NCBI GenBank assembly: GCA_012064415.1
Contig: SSNU01000058.1
Span: forward strand, 1 to 39,756
Origin: Gyrodactylus bullatarudis
Lineage: Eukaryota; Platyhelminthes; Monogenea; Gyrodactylidea; Gyrodactylidae
DNA: 39,756 nucleotides
Direction of reading: 5' to 3'
Below, in pieces: positions 10,717-20,889 of the stretch. The position numbers and the translations under genes are program-made. The notes beneath the pieces are model-generated. The model did no database searches and was not told where the DNA came from. It saw only the letters and a program-made list of their open reading frames with translations. Position 1 is the first letter of the stretch. Each line of letters starts with the position of its first letter.

Positions 10717-11443
10717 ATGCTTGAAATTCTCATTTTATCAGACCTCAAGTAAGAGATTTCATTATATTGATTCAATTCAGTCTTTCTATCCCTATGAAGA
10801 ATTATCCCAAAGAATTAAAGAGTTTTACGAATATTTATGCTATATTTATGTATGTTTAGATTATAATTAACCGTTTAGATTATTCTAAAAGGGAATGGAG
10901 AAATGTTCAATAATTTCTTGATTAGATCCGATTTTAAATCTGGAAATTTTGGCTACATCATGATAAAATTTGCGAATTTCATCAAAAGTTATGATTTGAA
11001 AAGTGATAACAGTGAATGCGGTAAGAGTGAAATGAATTCTGTTTTTCTTGAAGATAAAGCGATTGAAACAATATTCAAGCCGGTGTTCCTCCTATTCGAA
11101 ATACTTTCTGAGTAATAGTGATTTTAATTTGCAAGTTTTATGTCTCTACAAGAAGACAGAATGGTTTTATTGGCTGAATTATACAAAGATTTTGAAAAAA
11201 ATGTATATTCTTATACTTATATTTCAGCTCCATGTTTTGAAAGATATTTTTCTTGATTCTTCGAAAATGAAAGATACTCTCATGATGCAAGAAATTGATT
11301 TAGTTGATATCTTAAAAAAATTGGAAATGTTAACCGGAATTAAACAAACCCCAGAACAGATTACTATGAAAAGTTTTGAGATTCTGACTAAATTGCCAAT
11401 AACATTAAGAGAAGTAGTGAAAAAAATACCAATATTCTCGTAG
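10717..11443 (+). CDS. Gene 1: small helical protein with 24-32 nt introns, family unknown
   Basis: Proposed exons are 10717-10748, 10781-10853, 10879-11111, 11136-11202 and 11228-11443. The last three are the firmest. Removing 11112-11135 (24 nt, GTAATA...GCAAG) and 11203-11227 (25 nt, GTATAT...TTCAG) joins FLLFEILS to MSLQEDRMVLLAELYKDFEK and on to LHVLKDIFLDSSKMKD, ending at the TAG at 11441. With all five exons the frame is 207 codons from the ATG at 10717. The first introns are less certain: 10749-10780 is 32 nt, and the next is 25 nt with a weak GTTTAG donor or 29 nt from GTATGT. No signal peptide, membrane segment or known domain is visible. The C-terminal half aligns by eye with gene 2 and, more weakly, gene 3b. 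AATAAA occurs about 110 bp after the stop. Confidence 0.65.
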
Positions 11444-11745
11444 GATTTATTGTTCTTAATATTTTAGAAGCGACCATTTATATGCTAAATTATTGAACTT
11501 AATCCTATGTGACATAATCAGTTATATAGATAATAATGTTTAAATAATTCAAATAAATAAATATTTTCTCTTTAATAATATTTTTGTTTTCTATTAATTA
11601 TGCCCACAGAGAAAATAATTTTTAGTAAATATAGTTGATGTACCCATTTTCTATCCCTCTCTGTCCAAATCGCATTTAACATCTCAGTTTTATACCTAAA
11701 CAATGATTTTTCTTAGTCAATAAGAGAACAGAGAACTATGAACCA

Positions 11746-13641
11746 ATGAAATTCAAGCACATAATTTTTTGGATTTCTATGTTGGCTTTTGAACGTTTAA
11801 TGTATGAACTAGGTCTAACAAAGAACCGCAAAGACAATTCAAATACAGAGAAGTTTAAACTTGATCTTTTAATTATTTATAGAAGTTTTGATCGAAAACC
11901 TCTTAGATCTAGTTTACTTACTGATAAGCATTTTGTAGCATTGAAAGAACTTAAATCTAATGAAAACATTTTTCTCATCAAACCTGATAAAGGAAAGGGG
12001 ATAGTTATAATGTATAAGGATGACTATTATATAGAAGGTTTTGATTTTCTCTCGGATGAGAGTAAATTTGTTAATACTGGGAGAGATAGAACAACATATT
12101 ATAAAGAAATGGAATCCATGGAACGATCCATGTATAAAATAGCAAAGGGATTGTTTGATAGGAATATAATTTCTGATAAAATCAGAAATTCTATAGCGAT
12201 GAAACATACAAGGATGTCAAGATTATACCTACATCCAAAGACACATAAGATTGTAGATAATATAATCCCAGAAGTTTTCCCGATTCGGCCGATCTTTGAT
12301 ATGTTGTCATGTCCGCAACATAATTTAGCAAAATGGCTTATCGGTATCTTAAAGCCTATACATAATTACTATACTAAATATGTTGTAAAAGATACGTCTT
12401 CGTTTGTTGATAGAATTAAGGATTTAAATATAGATTCAAATGAAATGATTTCATTAGATGTAAGTTCATTATTTCCTAGTATACCTATAGAGGAGTCTCT
12501 TACTATCATTAAATCTTTCATAAATGAACACGATGGTTTTGAAATGCAAAGTAATGAGATTGCGTTTCTTATAAGAATCTGTTGTACTAATGTTCCATTG
12601 TCATTTCAAAACAAAGTTTTCATTCAAAAAGATGGGATAGCTATGGGCTCACCTCTTACTCCTCTCTTAGCTGATATCTTTTTAGGTTGGTTAGAGATGA
12701 ATAAGATGTCTGAAGCTATCAATACTTTCACTGATGTTTACATCAGATATGTCGATGACACTTTTATTCTGATGAAACCTAATGTATCAATAGATGGTTT
12801 TTTCTTTAAGATGAACTCATTTCATCCGAATATTAAATTCACTATAGAAAGAGAATCTAATGGTATTTTGAGTTTTCTAGATGTAAAACAAACCAGAAAA
12901 GAAGATGGATCAATTTCAAGAAATATTTATAAGAAGAAGACTGATAACGGGAAGTATCTTCATTATGCTAGTTTCAGTCCTATATCTCATAAAATAGGCT
13001 TAGTAATTGGTCTAGGGAAGAGGATAAGAAGAATCGCGAGTCCTGAGGAATGGACAAATGAAATAGAGAATTCCAAGTCATGTTTGATGGAAAATGGTTA
13101 TCCATCCAAATTTGTGGACAAATTCATCAATCAACCTATGGTTATAAATGAGGAAGTTGAAACAGAAGAAGTGGATAAAATTACTATTTTCATGAATCTT
13201 AACTTCAAAGGAGATGGTTTCAGTAATGATATAAGAAGAAGACTTAATAATCTCGATCAACATTATAATAATATACAATTGGAAATTGTATTTAAAACAC
13301 AGAGATTGTTTAGTTTGATTCATAAGGATTTACTCAAGCCTGAAGAGAAAACTCTATTAGTTTATAAGTTCCAATGTGGCGCTTCTAACATAGGAAGAAC
13401 TATTAGGAAATTGTCTACAAGATCGAATGATCATTTACATAAGGATACCGCGGTTACCAGACATCTTAAACAAGAAAATCATTATGCTTCAATTTCAAAT
13501 TTTTCCGTTTTATATAAAAACCCTGGAGATGACAGCATAGATGTGTGGGTAAAGGAGAAATTCTTTATTAATCAACACAAACCTAATCTATGTGTTCAGA
13601 AAAACTATTCATATAATCTTCAACTACCTTGGCCGATGTGA
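11746..13641 (+). CDS. Penelope-like retroelement: reverse transcriptase with GIY-YIG domain
   Basis: A 631-codon open frame. The N-terminal signature DKGKGIVI is at about 81-88. RT motifs in order are LDVSSLF (237-243), GIAMGSP (297-303), the catalytic YVDDTF (335-340), LSFLDV (375-380) and the thumb motif HYASFSPISHK (406-416). A GIY-YIG nuclease region follows from about 537 (LVYKF, then NIGRT at 548-552), with a conserved-type EKFFINQHKPNL near 604-615. The RT is uninterrupted and looks intact. The nuclease is not: the usual Tyr of YIG is Asn, and the Cys-X-Cys before it has lost one Cys, compared with FQCDCGAKY in a related relic at 14.6 kb. The ATG at 11746 gives a short N-terminus; the frame is open back to 11707, where an acceptor-like TTCTTAG lies. 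Family members copy RNA into DNA at target sites. Confidence 0.92.
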   Translation: MKFKHIIFWISMLAFERLMYELGLTKNRKDNSNTEKFKLDLLIIYRSFDRKPLRSSLLTDKHFVALKELKSNENIFLIKPDKGKGIVIMYKDDYYIEGFDFLSDESKFVNTGRDRTTYYKEMESMERSMYKIAKGLFDRNIISDKIRNSIAMKHTRMSRLYLHPKTHKIVDNIIPEVFPIRPIFDMLSCPQHNLAKWLIGILKPIHNYYTKYVVKDTSSFVDRIKDLNIDSNEMISLDVSSLFPSIPIEESLTIIKSFINEHDGFEMQSNEIAFLIRICCTNVPLSFQNKVFIQKDGIAMGSPLTPLLADIFLGWLEMNKMSEAINTFTDVYIRYVDDTFILMKPNVSIDGFFFKMNSFHPNIKFTIERESNGILSFLDVKQTRKEDGSISRNIYKKKTDNGKYLHYASFSPISHKIGLVIGLGKRIRRIASPEEWTNEIENSKSCLMENGYPSKFVDKFINQPMVINEEVETEEVDKITIFMNLNFKGDGFSNDIRRRLNNLDQHYNNIQLEIVFKTQRLFSLIHKDLLKPEEKTLLVYKFQCGASNIGRTIRKLSTRSNDHLHKDTAVTRHLKQENHYASISNFSVLYKNPGDDSIDVWVKEKFFINQHKPNLCVQKNYSYNLQLPWPM

Positions 13642-13655
13642 GCTTTTTCACTTTT

Positions 13656-13683
13656 CTCTCCATTGTTGCTAATTATTGGAGAG
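13656..13683 (+). other. Hairpin just after the Penelope-like ORF
   Basis: CTCTCCA and TGGAGAG form a short stem 15 nt after the stop codon, with a 14-nt loop. Role unknown; it could be part of the element's 3' region. Confidence 0.3.
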
Positions 13684-13798
13684 TTTTGGTGTTTTTTCAG
13701 CTTGCATTTATTCTTATTTCTAAAAATTTTACTATTTCTTTCATATTTGTAAATTATTATTTTCATTCAATTATTTAACTCTTATCATTTTTAAAGTG

Positions 13799-13838
13799 AT
13801 ACCACTGATGATCCTTTAAGAAATACGAATTTGGTGTT
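13799..13838 (+). ncRNA. Hammerhead-ribozyme-like motif, degenerate
   Basis: ACCA-CTGATGA is followed after a short insert by ACGAA and then TTTGGT. ACCA and TGGT could pair as stem I, and CTGATGA matches the first conserved core block. Stem II is poor and the second core block is GAAT rather than GAAA, so activity is doubtful. Penelope-like elements are known to carry hammerhead motifs in their terminal regions, which fits this position about 160 bp after the ORF. Confidence 0.3.
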
Positions 13839-14505
13839 AATATATCTTTTTCTTCAACTTTAATCTATCGTTTGGTATGTTTTTCAGAATTCTAGCTCCA
13901 CTAATAAGAAAGTTGAGAAAATCATTTTAAACTAAAAAATTAGTTCAAGTATATAAAAAATTTAAAATTTAGCCTTTTCCTAGAATTTCATACTGAAATA
14001 TTATTCTGGGTTTTAAAGTTGGACATTTATATTTTAGTTACAATTTTGATGCGAACAAGTAGATGAATTGATAGTTTTTCTAAAATTAAAGGATGCAAAA
14101 AAGTTAGAGTCAAGAAATAGAAATAAGTTAATTATAAGAATCGAACTTGGATAAAAAATGCAAGAATGAGGTAATACAGGATTTGAATAACCAAAATGTC
14201 TTCTTATCAGAGAATTTTTAAGCTTTCAATTTTAATTTAACAAATTTTTTAATTTTCTGTATAATCTCTAAAAGGTAAACTATTTTCGGAAATTTTGAAA
14301 ACGGATTTACATTTAATTTTAAATCAACACTGAAACCCAGATCTGAAGGAAACAACAAGGTTCCAATGGGATTAAAAATATAAATTTATCTCTATCTCTA
14401 TTTACGTAGGGGTCTCAAGGGAAAGAAAGTAGAATTAGGTGTTTACTTTTAAAAACTCAAGGGAATTTTTCAACGAATTTTATGTCGTCAGTGAATTTAA
14501 TATCC
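13839..14505. other. AT-rich stretch between two Penelope-like copies
   Basis: Nothing recognisable. It lies between the open copy (plus strand) and the inverted relic (minus strand), so it may contain terminal sequence of either. Confidence 0.35.
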
Positions 14506-14509
14506 TATG

Positions 14510-14825
14510 AGAGCTTAGGTAGCTGGAGATTATAGAAAATATTATGGTTCCCTCTAATTGATAATATCTCAATTGTTCGACCATTATATTTAGCTCCACA
14601 GTCACATTGGAATTTATAAACCAATAAATTTTTCTCTTCGGGTTTCAGTAAATCATTATGAATTAGGTTAAACAATTTCTAAGTTATATTGTAAAGTTGA
14701 ATGATGAAATTAGTTGACATTATCCTTAAATTATAGCTAAACTCCTTTCCTCTGAAATCAAGTCTCATGAAAATTGTGATCCTCTCAATTTCATCAGTTT
14801 TTTCAACGACTTTGCAATCGTAGGT
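14510..14825 (-). pseudogene. Penelope-like C-terminal relic, inverted
   Basis: Reading the minus strand gives ITIFMRLDFRGKEFS (compare ITIFMNLNFKGDGFS in the open copy), then NDLLKPEEKNLLVYKFQC, DCGAKYNGRTIEILSIRG, and a jump to FYNLQLP, which equals the open copy's C-terminus (YNLQLPWPM). It is the same family, with an internal deletion of most of the GIY-YIG domain and at least one frameshift. It keeps the Cys-X-Cys and Tyr that the open copy lacks but has YNG in place of YIG. Confidence 0.8.
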
Positions 14826-14829
14826 AAGA

Positions 14830-15560
14830 ATTGACACTTATTCGTAAATTATTTTTTAAAATTATATATAGTTTCTAAAGTATTTTATCTGAGTTATTAG
14901 GGAAGATTTTTTAGTGCATTTGAAAAGTCTTTTTTCTGATGATTTATCAATTCATGGTTTCAAGCCAAGTTCCCCATAATAAAAGCATCCTTATATTTTT
15001 AAAAATACTTATTCTTTAAGAAATACTAAACCTTTCTCTCCCCTTTCTTATTCTGCAGATAGACCATCACAAAAATGCTATTTTTCAGAATTAAAAACAC
15101 TTTGTCACGAATGGAAATCATGATTAGCGCACATCATATATGGATTTCAGTCACCATGGTTATTTTTTTTTCTTTAAAATGCGCATCTTATAAAAACGTA
15201 TTGCTGGAAATTTTAATTTAAATAGCTAGAAATTCTGGAATTTTTAGAATAGAAACGTTCTTAAGTTTGACAAATAAAATATTTCCAAATATTTGAAATA
15301 AATCAGCAATATTCTACGAAGTATTTATTTGATTTTAACCATGAGATACCATAAGATTATATTGCAGTTATTCTTAATCAGATAATCTTCAAAGAGCAAT
15401 AAATATTTTCTATGAATGTGAGTAAAGTATTGAGTAACTGTTTTTTTCTATTATTCCATAAAAGTTTTGATAAAATAAACTTTTTATTTTCGGAAAAATT
15501 ATTGAAATAACCATTTTAAAACTAAACTCTGAAAAAATTAAACCTCTCCCTGGGATATTA
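14830..15560. other. AT-rich stretch, no gene recognised
   Basis: I see no supported feature between the Penelope-like relic and gene 2. Confidence 0.4.
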
Positions 15561-15564
15561 ATTC

Positions 15565-16135
15565 ATGAAACTTGATGTATGTTGATATGACTATTTTTTA
15601 AATCATTAGATGAGAGTATCACCCATGAAGAGTTAGATGAAAGTTTCAACAGTGATGGATTAATAGAATTTGAGAATGAATTAACTAAGTTATGCATATT
15701 CCTCTCAGATTTAAAGCCTCCGGAAAATTTGCAAAATGATGATTTTGACAGATTTTTAGTGCTGTAAGCAGTCGAATTATTGATTTCAGAGTGAGATATA
15801 TCCATTCCGAATTAAAATCCAATTCTAAAATTGAGCTGAAAGAATTCTTCAATCTTGAAAAAAAGTTTGAGGAGTTAATCGTTTTTTATATCAATTGCTT
15901 CAAAGTAATAGTTGAGCAATTCAGGGATTTTCTACTTACGAAATTTTTGAAAGACAATGTGAAAATTTTTCTGGAAAAATCAAAGCTTTATCTTCGAGAG
16001 AAGTTATTGAATTGTCCTAAATTGCAGTCAGAATTGATAAGTACATCAGACATAAACGAAATTTTGAATATGTCTAAACAACTGTCAGAAAATAATATAG
16101 ATTTAATTACAGGATGCAAAATTAACGAGAGATGA
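15565..16135 (+). CDS. Gene 2: probable paralog of gene 1 with 26-29 nt introns
   Basis: Exons 15565-15580, 15610-15763 and 15790-16135 join to 172 codons. The 26-nt intron at 15764-15789 (GTAAGC...TTCAG) is the firmest; without it the frame ends at its first TAA. The first intron (15581-15609, 29 nt, GTTGAT...ATTAG) rests on a weaker donor but supplies an ATG in frame. The protein is acidic and helical, with LREKLLNCPKLQSEL and TSDINEILNMSKQL, which align with LKDIFLDSSKMKDTL and DLVDILKKLEML in gene 1. After the TGA at 16133 another frame continues to 16254 (LTRDEKIQF...NDLPSTYILIWKM) and aligns with the gene 1 C-terminus. So either a 1-nt shift or a further intron (for example 16084-16129, 46 nt) is involved; it may be a recent pseudogene. 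No known domain. Confidence 0.55.
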
Positions 16136-16259
16136 AAAAATACAGTTTAAAGATAGTAAACTTACATTAAATGATTTGCCCAGCACATATATACTCATTT
16201 GGAAAATGATAACGAAAGAAAATATATTCAAAGTGTATTTCATGTGAGAAACTGCAAAA

Positions 16260-17550
16260 TTCGAAAATGTCTGCAACGATATTTTAAAGGCAAAGATTTT
16301 TTATAAAGATTACAGTTCTTTCGAGTGAGAGCTGATAAGAAAAATATTTTATCGAAAAATTTCCGAAATATTTAGAACATAAGAAATAATTTATTTAGTA
16401 TGTTCGTTTTTCCTATCACACTACATTGTAATTCACAATATTCTATGAACGAGTTCTCTGTGCTTGAATAAACATTTCTGTCCCTACTACTTTCGGGTCT
16501 AAACGTGTTATGCATGAAAGTCACAAATAGGAACGGAACCACAGAGCTATATTCAGAAATAGGATTATAGTATTGAATAAAACTACTGTTTTGAAGTCAT
16601 GATCAAAAATGGTTAATGCAACTGATTTTATTAATGTTCAGCTCACCTTCTTTCCGTTGAGCTATATTTTGAATAAATTTAAGAAATTAAATAGTTTTGA
16701 CTGTTTCCGATGAAAAACTCATTGTAAGTATTCAGAATAGTTTTGGTTTCAAAGACCCTTATAGACTCCATTATTAACGATTCAAATTTAGGTTATTTTG
16801 TGTATAGAGAAAAATCAGAGTCCTCATTTTATCTTCAAGATCTAATAATTTCTGTCTTATTCTGATTTTGGAAGCAGCAATAGAAATAAAACTTTTATGT
16901 TTGAAGGCCAGACAAAATAGGGCTAAAATGTTAATTCAAAGCACATGGAACTCGTTCATCGAAAATTGTGAAAACGCACATACTAAATTAATTATTTTCT
17001 AAAATGGAGCTGCATACATCATTTTTAATCAAAATATAAAATTGACAACCTATCTGTATTGTTAATGGTGAAGATTTTCCCTGAAAATTTTGAAATACGA
17101 AAATACTAAGTCGATTTTTTCAGTCAAAATTGAGATTTTATTCATTTGAATAATAAATTCAAAAGAATTTTGTTCAAAATATCGTTTGAACATGGAAAAA
17201 ATTCGTGAGTTTGATTTGAACAACCAATTGATTAGAACATCTGAACCTTTTTTTCCGAGGACCTATCTCTAGGGCATGAGTTATAATCAGGGCGTCCAAA
17301 TAGCATATATCTTCAGCGCAAAGTCTGGTAAAATAACACTGCTTTCCTAATTTATGAAATGCTGAAGTTCCATACACATGTGTGTATACACAATACATTA
17401 CAACATTTTGAGGGCGCTGACTAATGGCCATGCTGGTAGTTAGAAAAAGGTGGTTATTTAGGTGGACGAAAGCTTTTGTTTTCGTCGGCTCTCTTCAGAC
17501 ATTGAACTGACATGAGAAGTTATTTATATTTTACAACGATTCTAGAAACT
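16260..17550. other. AT-rich stretch without a supported gene
   Basis: No motif, repeat pair or splice-consistent frame was found. The open minus-strand frame at 17174-17431 has no recognisable domain and crosses sequence of different composition, so it is not called. Confidence 0.4.
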
Positions 17551-17552
17551 TA

Positions 17553-19077
17553 GGTGAGTCTGCAGACTCCCTGAACGTCTCTAAACTACTTAGTGATCAG
17601 GGAATCTGAATACCTAGTTTACAGATTCCCTGATTAGCTATTCACTAGTCACAATGAATCTGGAAATTTATTCATTTGAGAAATTGAAATCAAATTTTAG
17701 ACTCAAACTTATATAAATGAAACATGAATATATTTCAATAGTTTTGCGATAAAATTTATCTAGAGTCATCTACACAGATGATGACGCGCTAGTTGAATTA
17801 CTTTCATAGTAAAATTCCTTTTATACCTCTACTCCTCCTTTTAATTGACCAATAGAATGCAAGATTCTTAACAACCAATCAGATTCGAGTAGTTTCATTG
17901 TACAGAGTAGTCAATAGTGAAAATTATTTTTAATAGGAAAACCACCATAACTTTTTACTATTCTCAGCAAGAAACTTAATCTTTCTATATTTTTACTCAG
18001 CTCGATGTAACGAATCGATTGAAAATCGAATCAAAATAATATGTATATGATATGTCTAATCAGCATTTTAGGCAATTTGAAGGTGTAAAAATCGAAACGA
18101 AAAAAAGTTATATCGATATAATAATAAATTTTTTGCTGTTCTACATAATATTTCCTTCAAAATGACATATCACTCGTTATGTTAAGCTAAAAAATAAGCT
18201 CAATAATTTGATTCAAATAAAAATTAGGATCGAAATCTTTGGATCAATGTGGAGATCTCAAATATATTTTTAATTAAAAACGTTAATTAAAACGCTACAA
18301 GAATGGCGTAAAACGCCCTTGTTTTGAACTTGCATGCATTAATTCGTCAAAAAATAGTCCTGCTGTCACATCTTATGAAGCCAGAATTAGCGGGCTGCTC
18401 AATATTTGAGCTAAATCAAATTAGCCAAAATTAGATAGAAATTTATTCATATAAATAAAAATAATGAACTTAAAAAATACAGATCCTGAAAAAAAGTTTT
18501 TTTAATCCAGTGAAATATATGTAATTTATTTGATTTGCGAATTAAAACTATGAGTTATACTTTTCTGTTGTACTTTTCTGTAGAATTTCTGCATAGTAGC
18601 CTATTGATAAATCACAATATTATCCACTTGAAAAACACGTGTATGAAGCTAGTTGGTTGGTTTTTAAACCAATGAGAGATGATTTTAAAGTTTCAACCAA
18701 TCAGAACCAAGTTTAGGAGAAGACTAACACTAGGACCAGTGGGGTAGAAACGATGTACGATTTAATTTATTTCCCAAACGAGCAATGAATCGGAGCTTTT
18801 ACCTGTATTTATAATAATTAAAAAATTGATAAAAATAGAATTTCTTTGACGAATAAAATTTTTTAATAAAATTTTTAATACATAAGACTCAAATTTCTCA
18901 TAATTTTACACTTGTGAAGTTTCGAAGGAATATTTATAGAATCTTTGAGAGTCTGCAGACTCTCTGATTTTTGCCAAGGGATTCAGCAAAATACCTTGAA
19001 TTACCAGATTCCTTATGACTAGTGAATAGCTAATCAGGGAATCTGGAAACTCGGAATTCAACCTGGTTCTGAATGAC
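17553..19077 (+). mobile_element. Non-autonomous relative of element A (element B)
   Basis: The ends carry the element A type of TIR. On the left, GAGTCTGCAGACTCCCTGA begins near 17556, followed by CAGATTCCCTGATTAGCTATT. On the right the same motifs occur inverted (AATAGCTAATCAGGGAATCT near 19027 and GAGAGTCTGCAGACTCTC near 18949). The interior of about 1.3 kb has no transposase frame, so the copy would depend on an autonomous relative. Inside are two CCAATCAG boxes and a 20-bp match (near 18787-18807) to the tip of the TIR of the element at 32.17 kb. Exact ends and target duplication were not determined. Confidence 0.7.
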
Positions 19078-19079
19078 TC

Positions 19080-20025
19080 AAAATTACGACTTTCATAATT
19101 TCCTTTGCAATATTATAAATTATATTTTATAGATACGTTGTAAGATTCTCAACTAAACAATAGCTGTGTAAATTATACGAAGAATTTGAAAAACATATGC
19201 ATGGTTTTTACAAGATAATATCCCTTTTATATGTGAGTTTACATCTTAATAAATTTAGGTGATGTTAGATGGAAATTTGTCAAAATTGAGACATTTCACT
19301 GATATTCATGAGCACTTAAACAGGGATGAGAATCGATTCGAGAAACTGATTCTTTTATTCACTCTATATTTAGAAAATAAAGAAAATTGCAAAACGATAT
19401 AAAAAATTGGGATCATAAAACAAAATTTGAGTCCCTATTCTTTACAGAGTCAGTTTTTAAGAAATATTTTTCTTTGCATTTGAAGTATTTTCAACGGAAG
19501 TCTATTAAAATAGACTACTTAAAATAGTTTTCCCAGTTTCAAAGTTCTATTCAGTCAATCAAGAATATTTCCTAAAACAGTGTCTGCCGATTTTAAAAAT
19601 CTTGTAAGCATTTTCTCATATTCTAGAATGAATCCCTCCTAAAATGTTTTGATAAAACGGAGACTACGAAGACTCACTGTGAAAAAATCGGATAATATAA
19701 CGATTTTCACAATTATCAATTTGATCAACTAGTTAATATACCGATCACTTTCTTGACAAAACTTGAATTGCAGATTGTGAACATGTTGAAGGAAGTATCA
19801 CCTTTCACGTGAGAGACTAGCACTAATCTATTTTTAGTCAAAAATCAAAAATTATATTGGAGCTGCTGAATATTGTTGTAAATATCTGTCAAGAAATTAA
19901 TAGTTTTTAGTAAACTGGATAATTGAAAAATACTGTAAATAAAAAATTTGGATTCAAATCATCTGCTCATTCATTTATCATTTGCTTAACTGTTAACTGT
20001 GTTATTATTATGAAATCATTTTATA
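19080..20025. other. AT-rich stretch, nothing recognised
   Basis: No supported coding region or repeat. Confidence 0.4.
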
Positions 20026-20280
20026 CAGTGAATTCTCTAATAAATGTACAAAAGAGACCAATTCGATTAAATATAATCGACCCTCTACTATAAAGTATTC
20101 ATATAAAAATCAGGATTGAAAAGTATCCCCCTTTAATCATAATTTTCCGAACACAGGATTAAAATGACCTTCTTTATGCATTAATCTATCATAATATAAT
20201 AGTATCATATTCCAACTTTTCATAGCAACAGGTTCTAAGATCACGATTTCAATTTTTTATCGATTAATGTTATACCATTC
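20026..20280 (+). repeat. Dispersed repeat copy 3, pogo/Tigger-like end after TA
   Basis: TA|CAGTGAATTCTCTAATAAATG opens this copy. It shares CGACCCTCTACTATAAAGT and AGCAACAGGT(T/C)CTAAGAT with the copy at 5266. A Tigger-type coding relic lies about 2 kb downstream, though no direct link is visible. Confidence 0.6.
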
Positions 20281-20889
20281 GATTGAGAATCAAAAATTAT
20301 ACACGTTTCCAATTATTAGAGAACAAACCGTATTAAATTTCGATCCATTAAAATACAGAATTTACTTTCAAATTTTAGTCATTTTTAGACATTAGTCTAG
20401 AAATCATTTGAATAAAACAAACAGATTTATTGTAATTGTGATCACAGGTAATATAGATCGACTAAAATTGTGAAATATTTAATAGCATGCATAATCTTTT
20501 TCACATTTATAAAACGATTTTTTCCCTGTAAAATACTGACTTAATATCAGTCATACCTTAAATAAACTTAGCTTAAAGCACGCTCAGTGAGTGCAAGATT
20601 ATTGGGAATTGAAGACTTGCAATAACTTAAGAGTCTTCATAACCCATTGATCCTCTTTGTTACACCACTTCGAGGGTTGATTGGTCTATCAATGAAATAG
20701 GAGTAATATTTTTATTGAGAACCTATAAAAGGTGCAGAAATCATTCCAAATATAAATAAGCTAAAAACTATGAACTAGAAAACTGTTGATAAATTATGAA
20801 CAAAATACTTTAAAAAGATTGGGTGGCGTTGAAGGAATCATCTAGAGGAATTTGAAGTCAAGTGAATAATTAGTGATGAAGCTTATATT
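20281..20889. other. AT-rich stretch before the Penelope-like relic
   Basis: No gene recognised. The last 100 bp may contain decayed RT sequence leading into the relic. Confidence 0.35.

Noticed and set aside
11914..12207. Minus-strand frame opposite the Penelope-like RT
   Set aside because: Shadow of the confident plus-strand RT frame.
17174..17431. Minus-strand open frame of 85 codons
   Set aside because: No recognisable domain, no splice support, and no similarity to other frames in the window.
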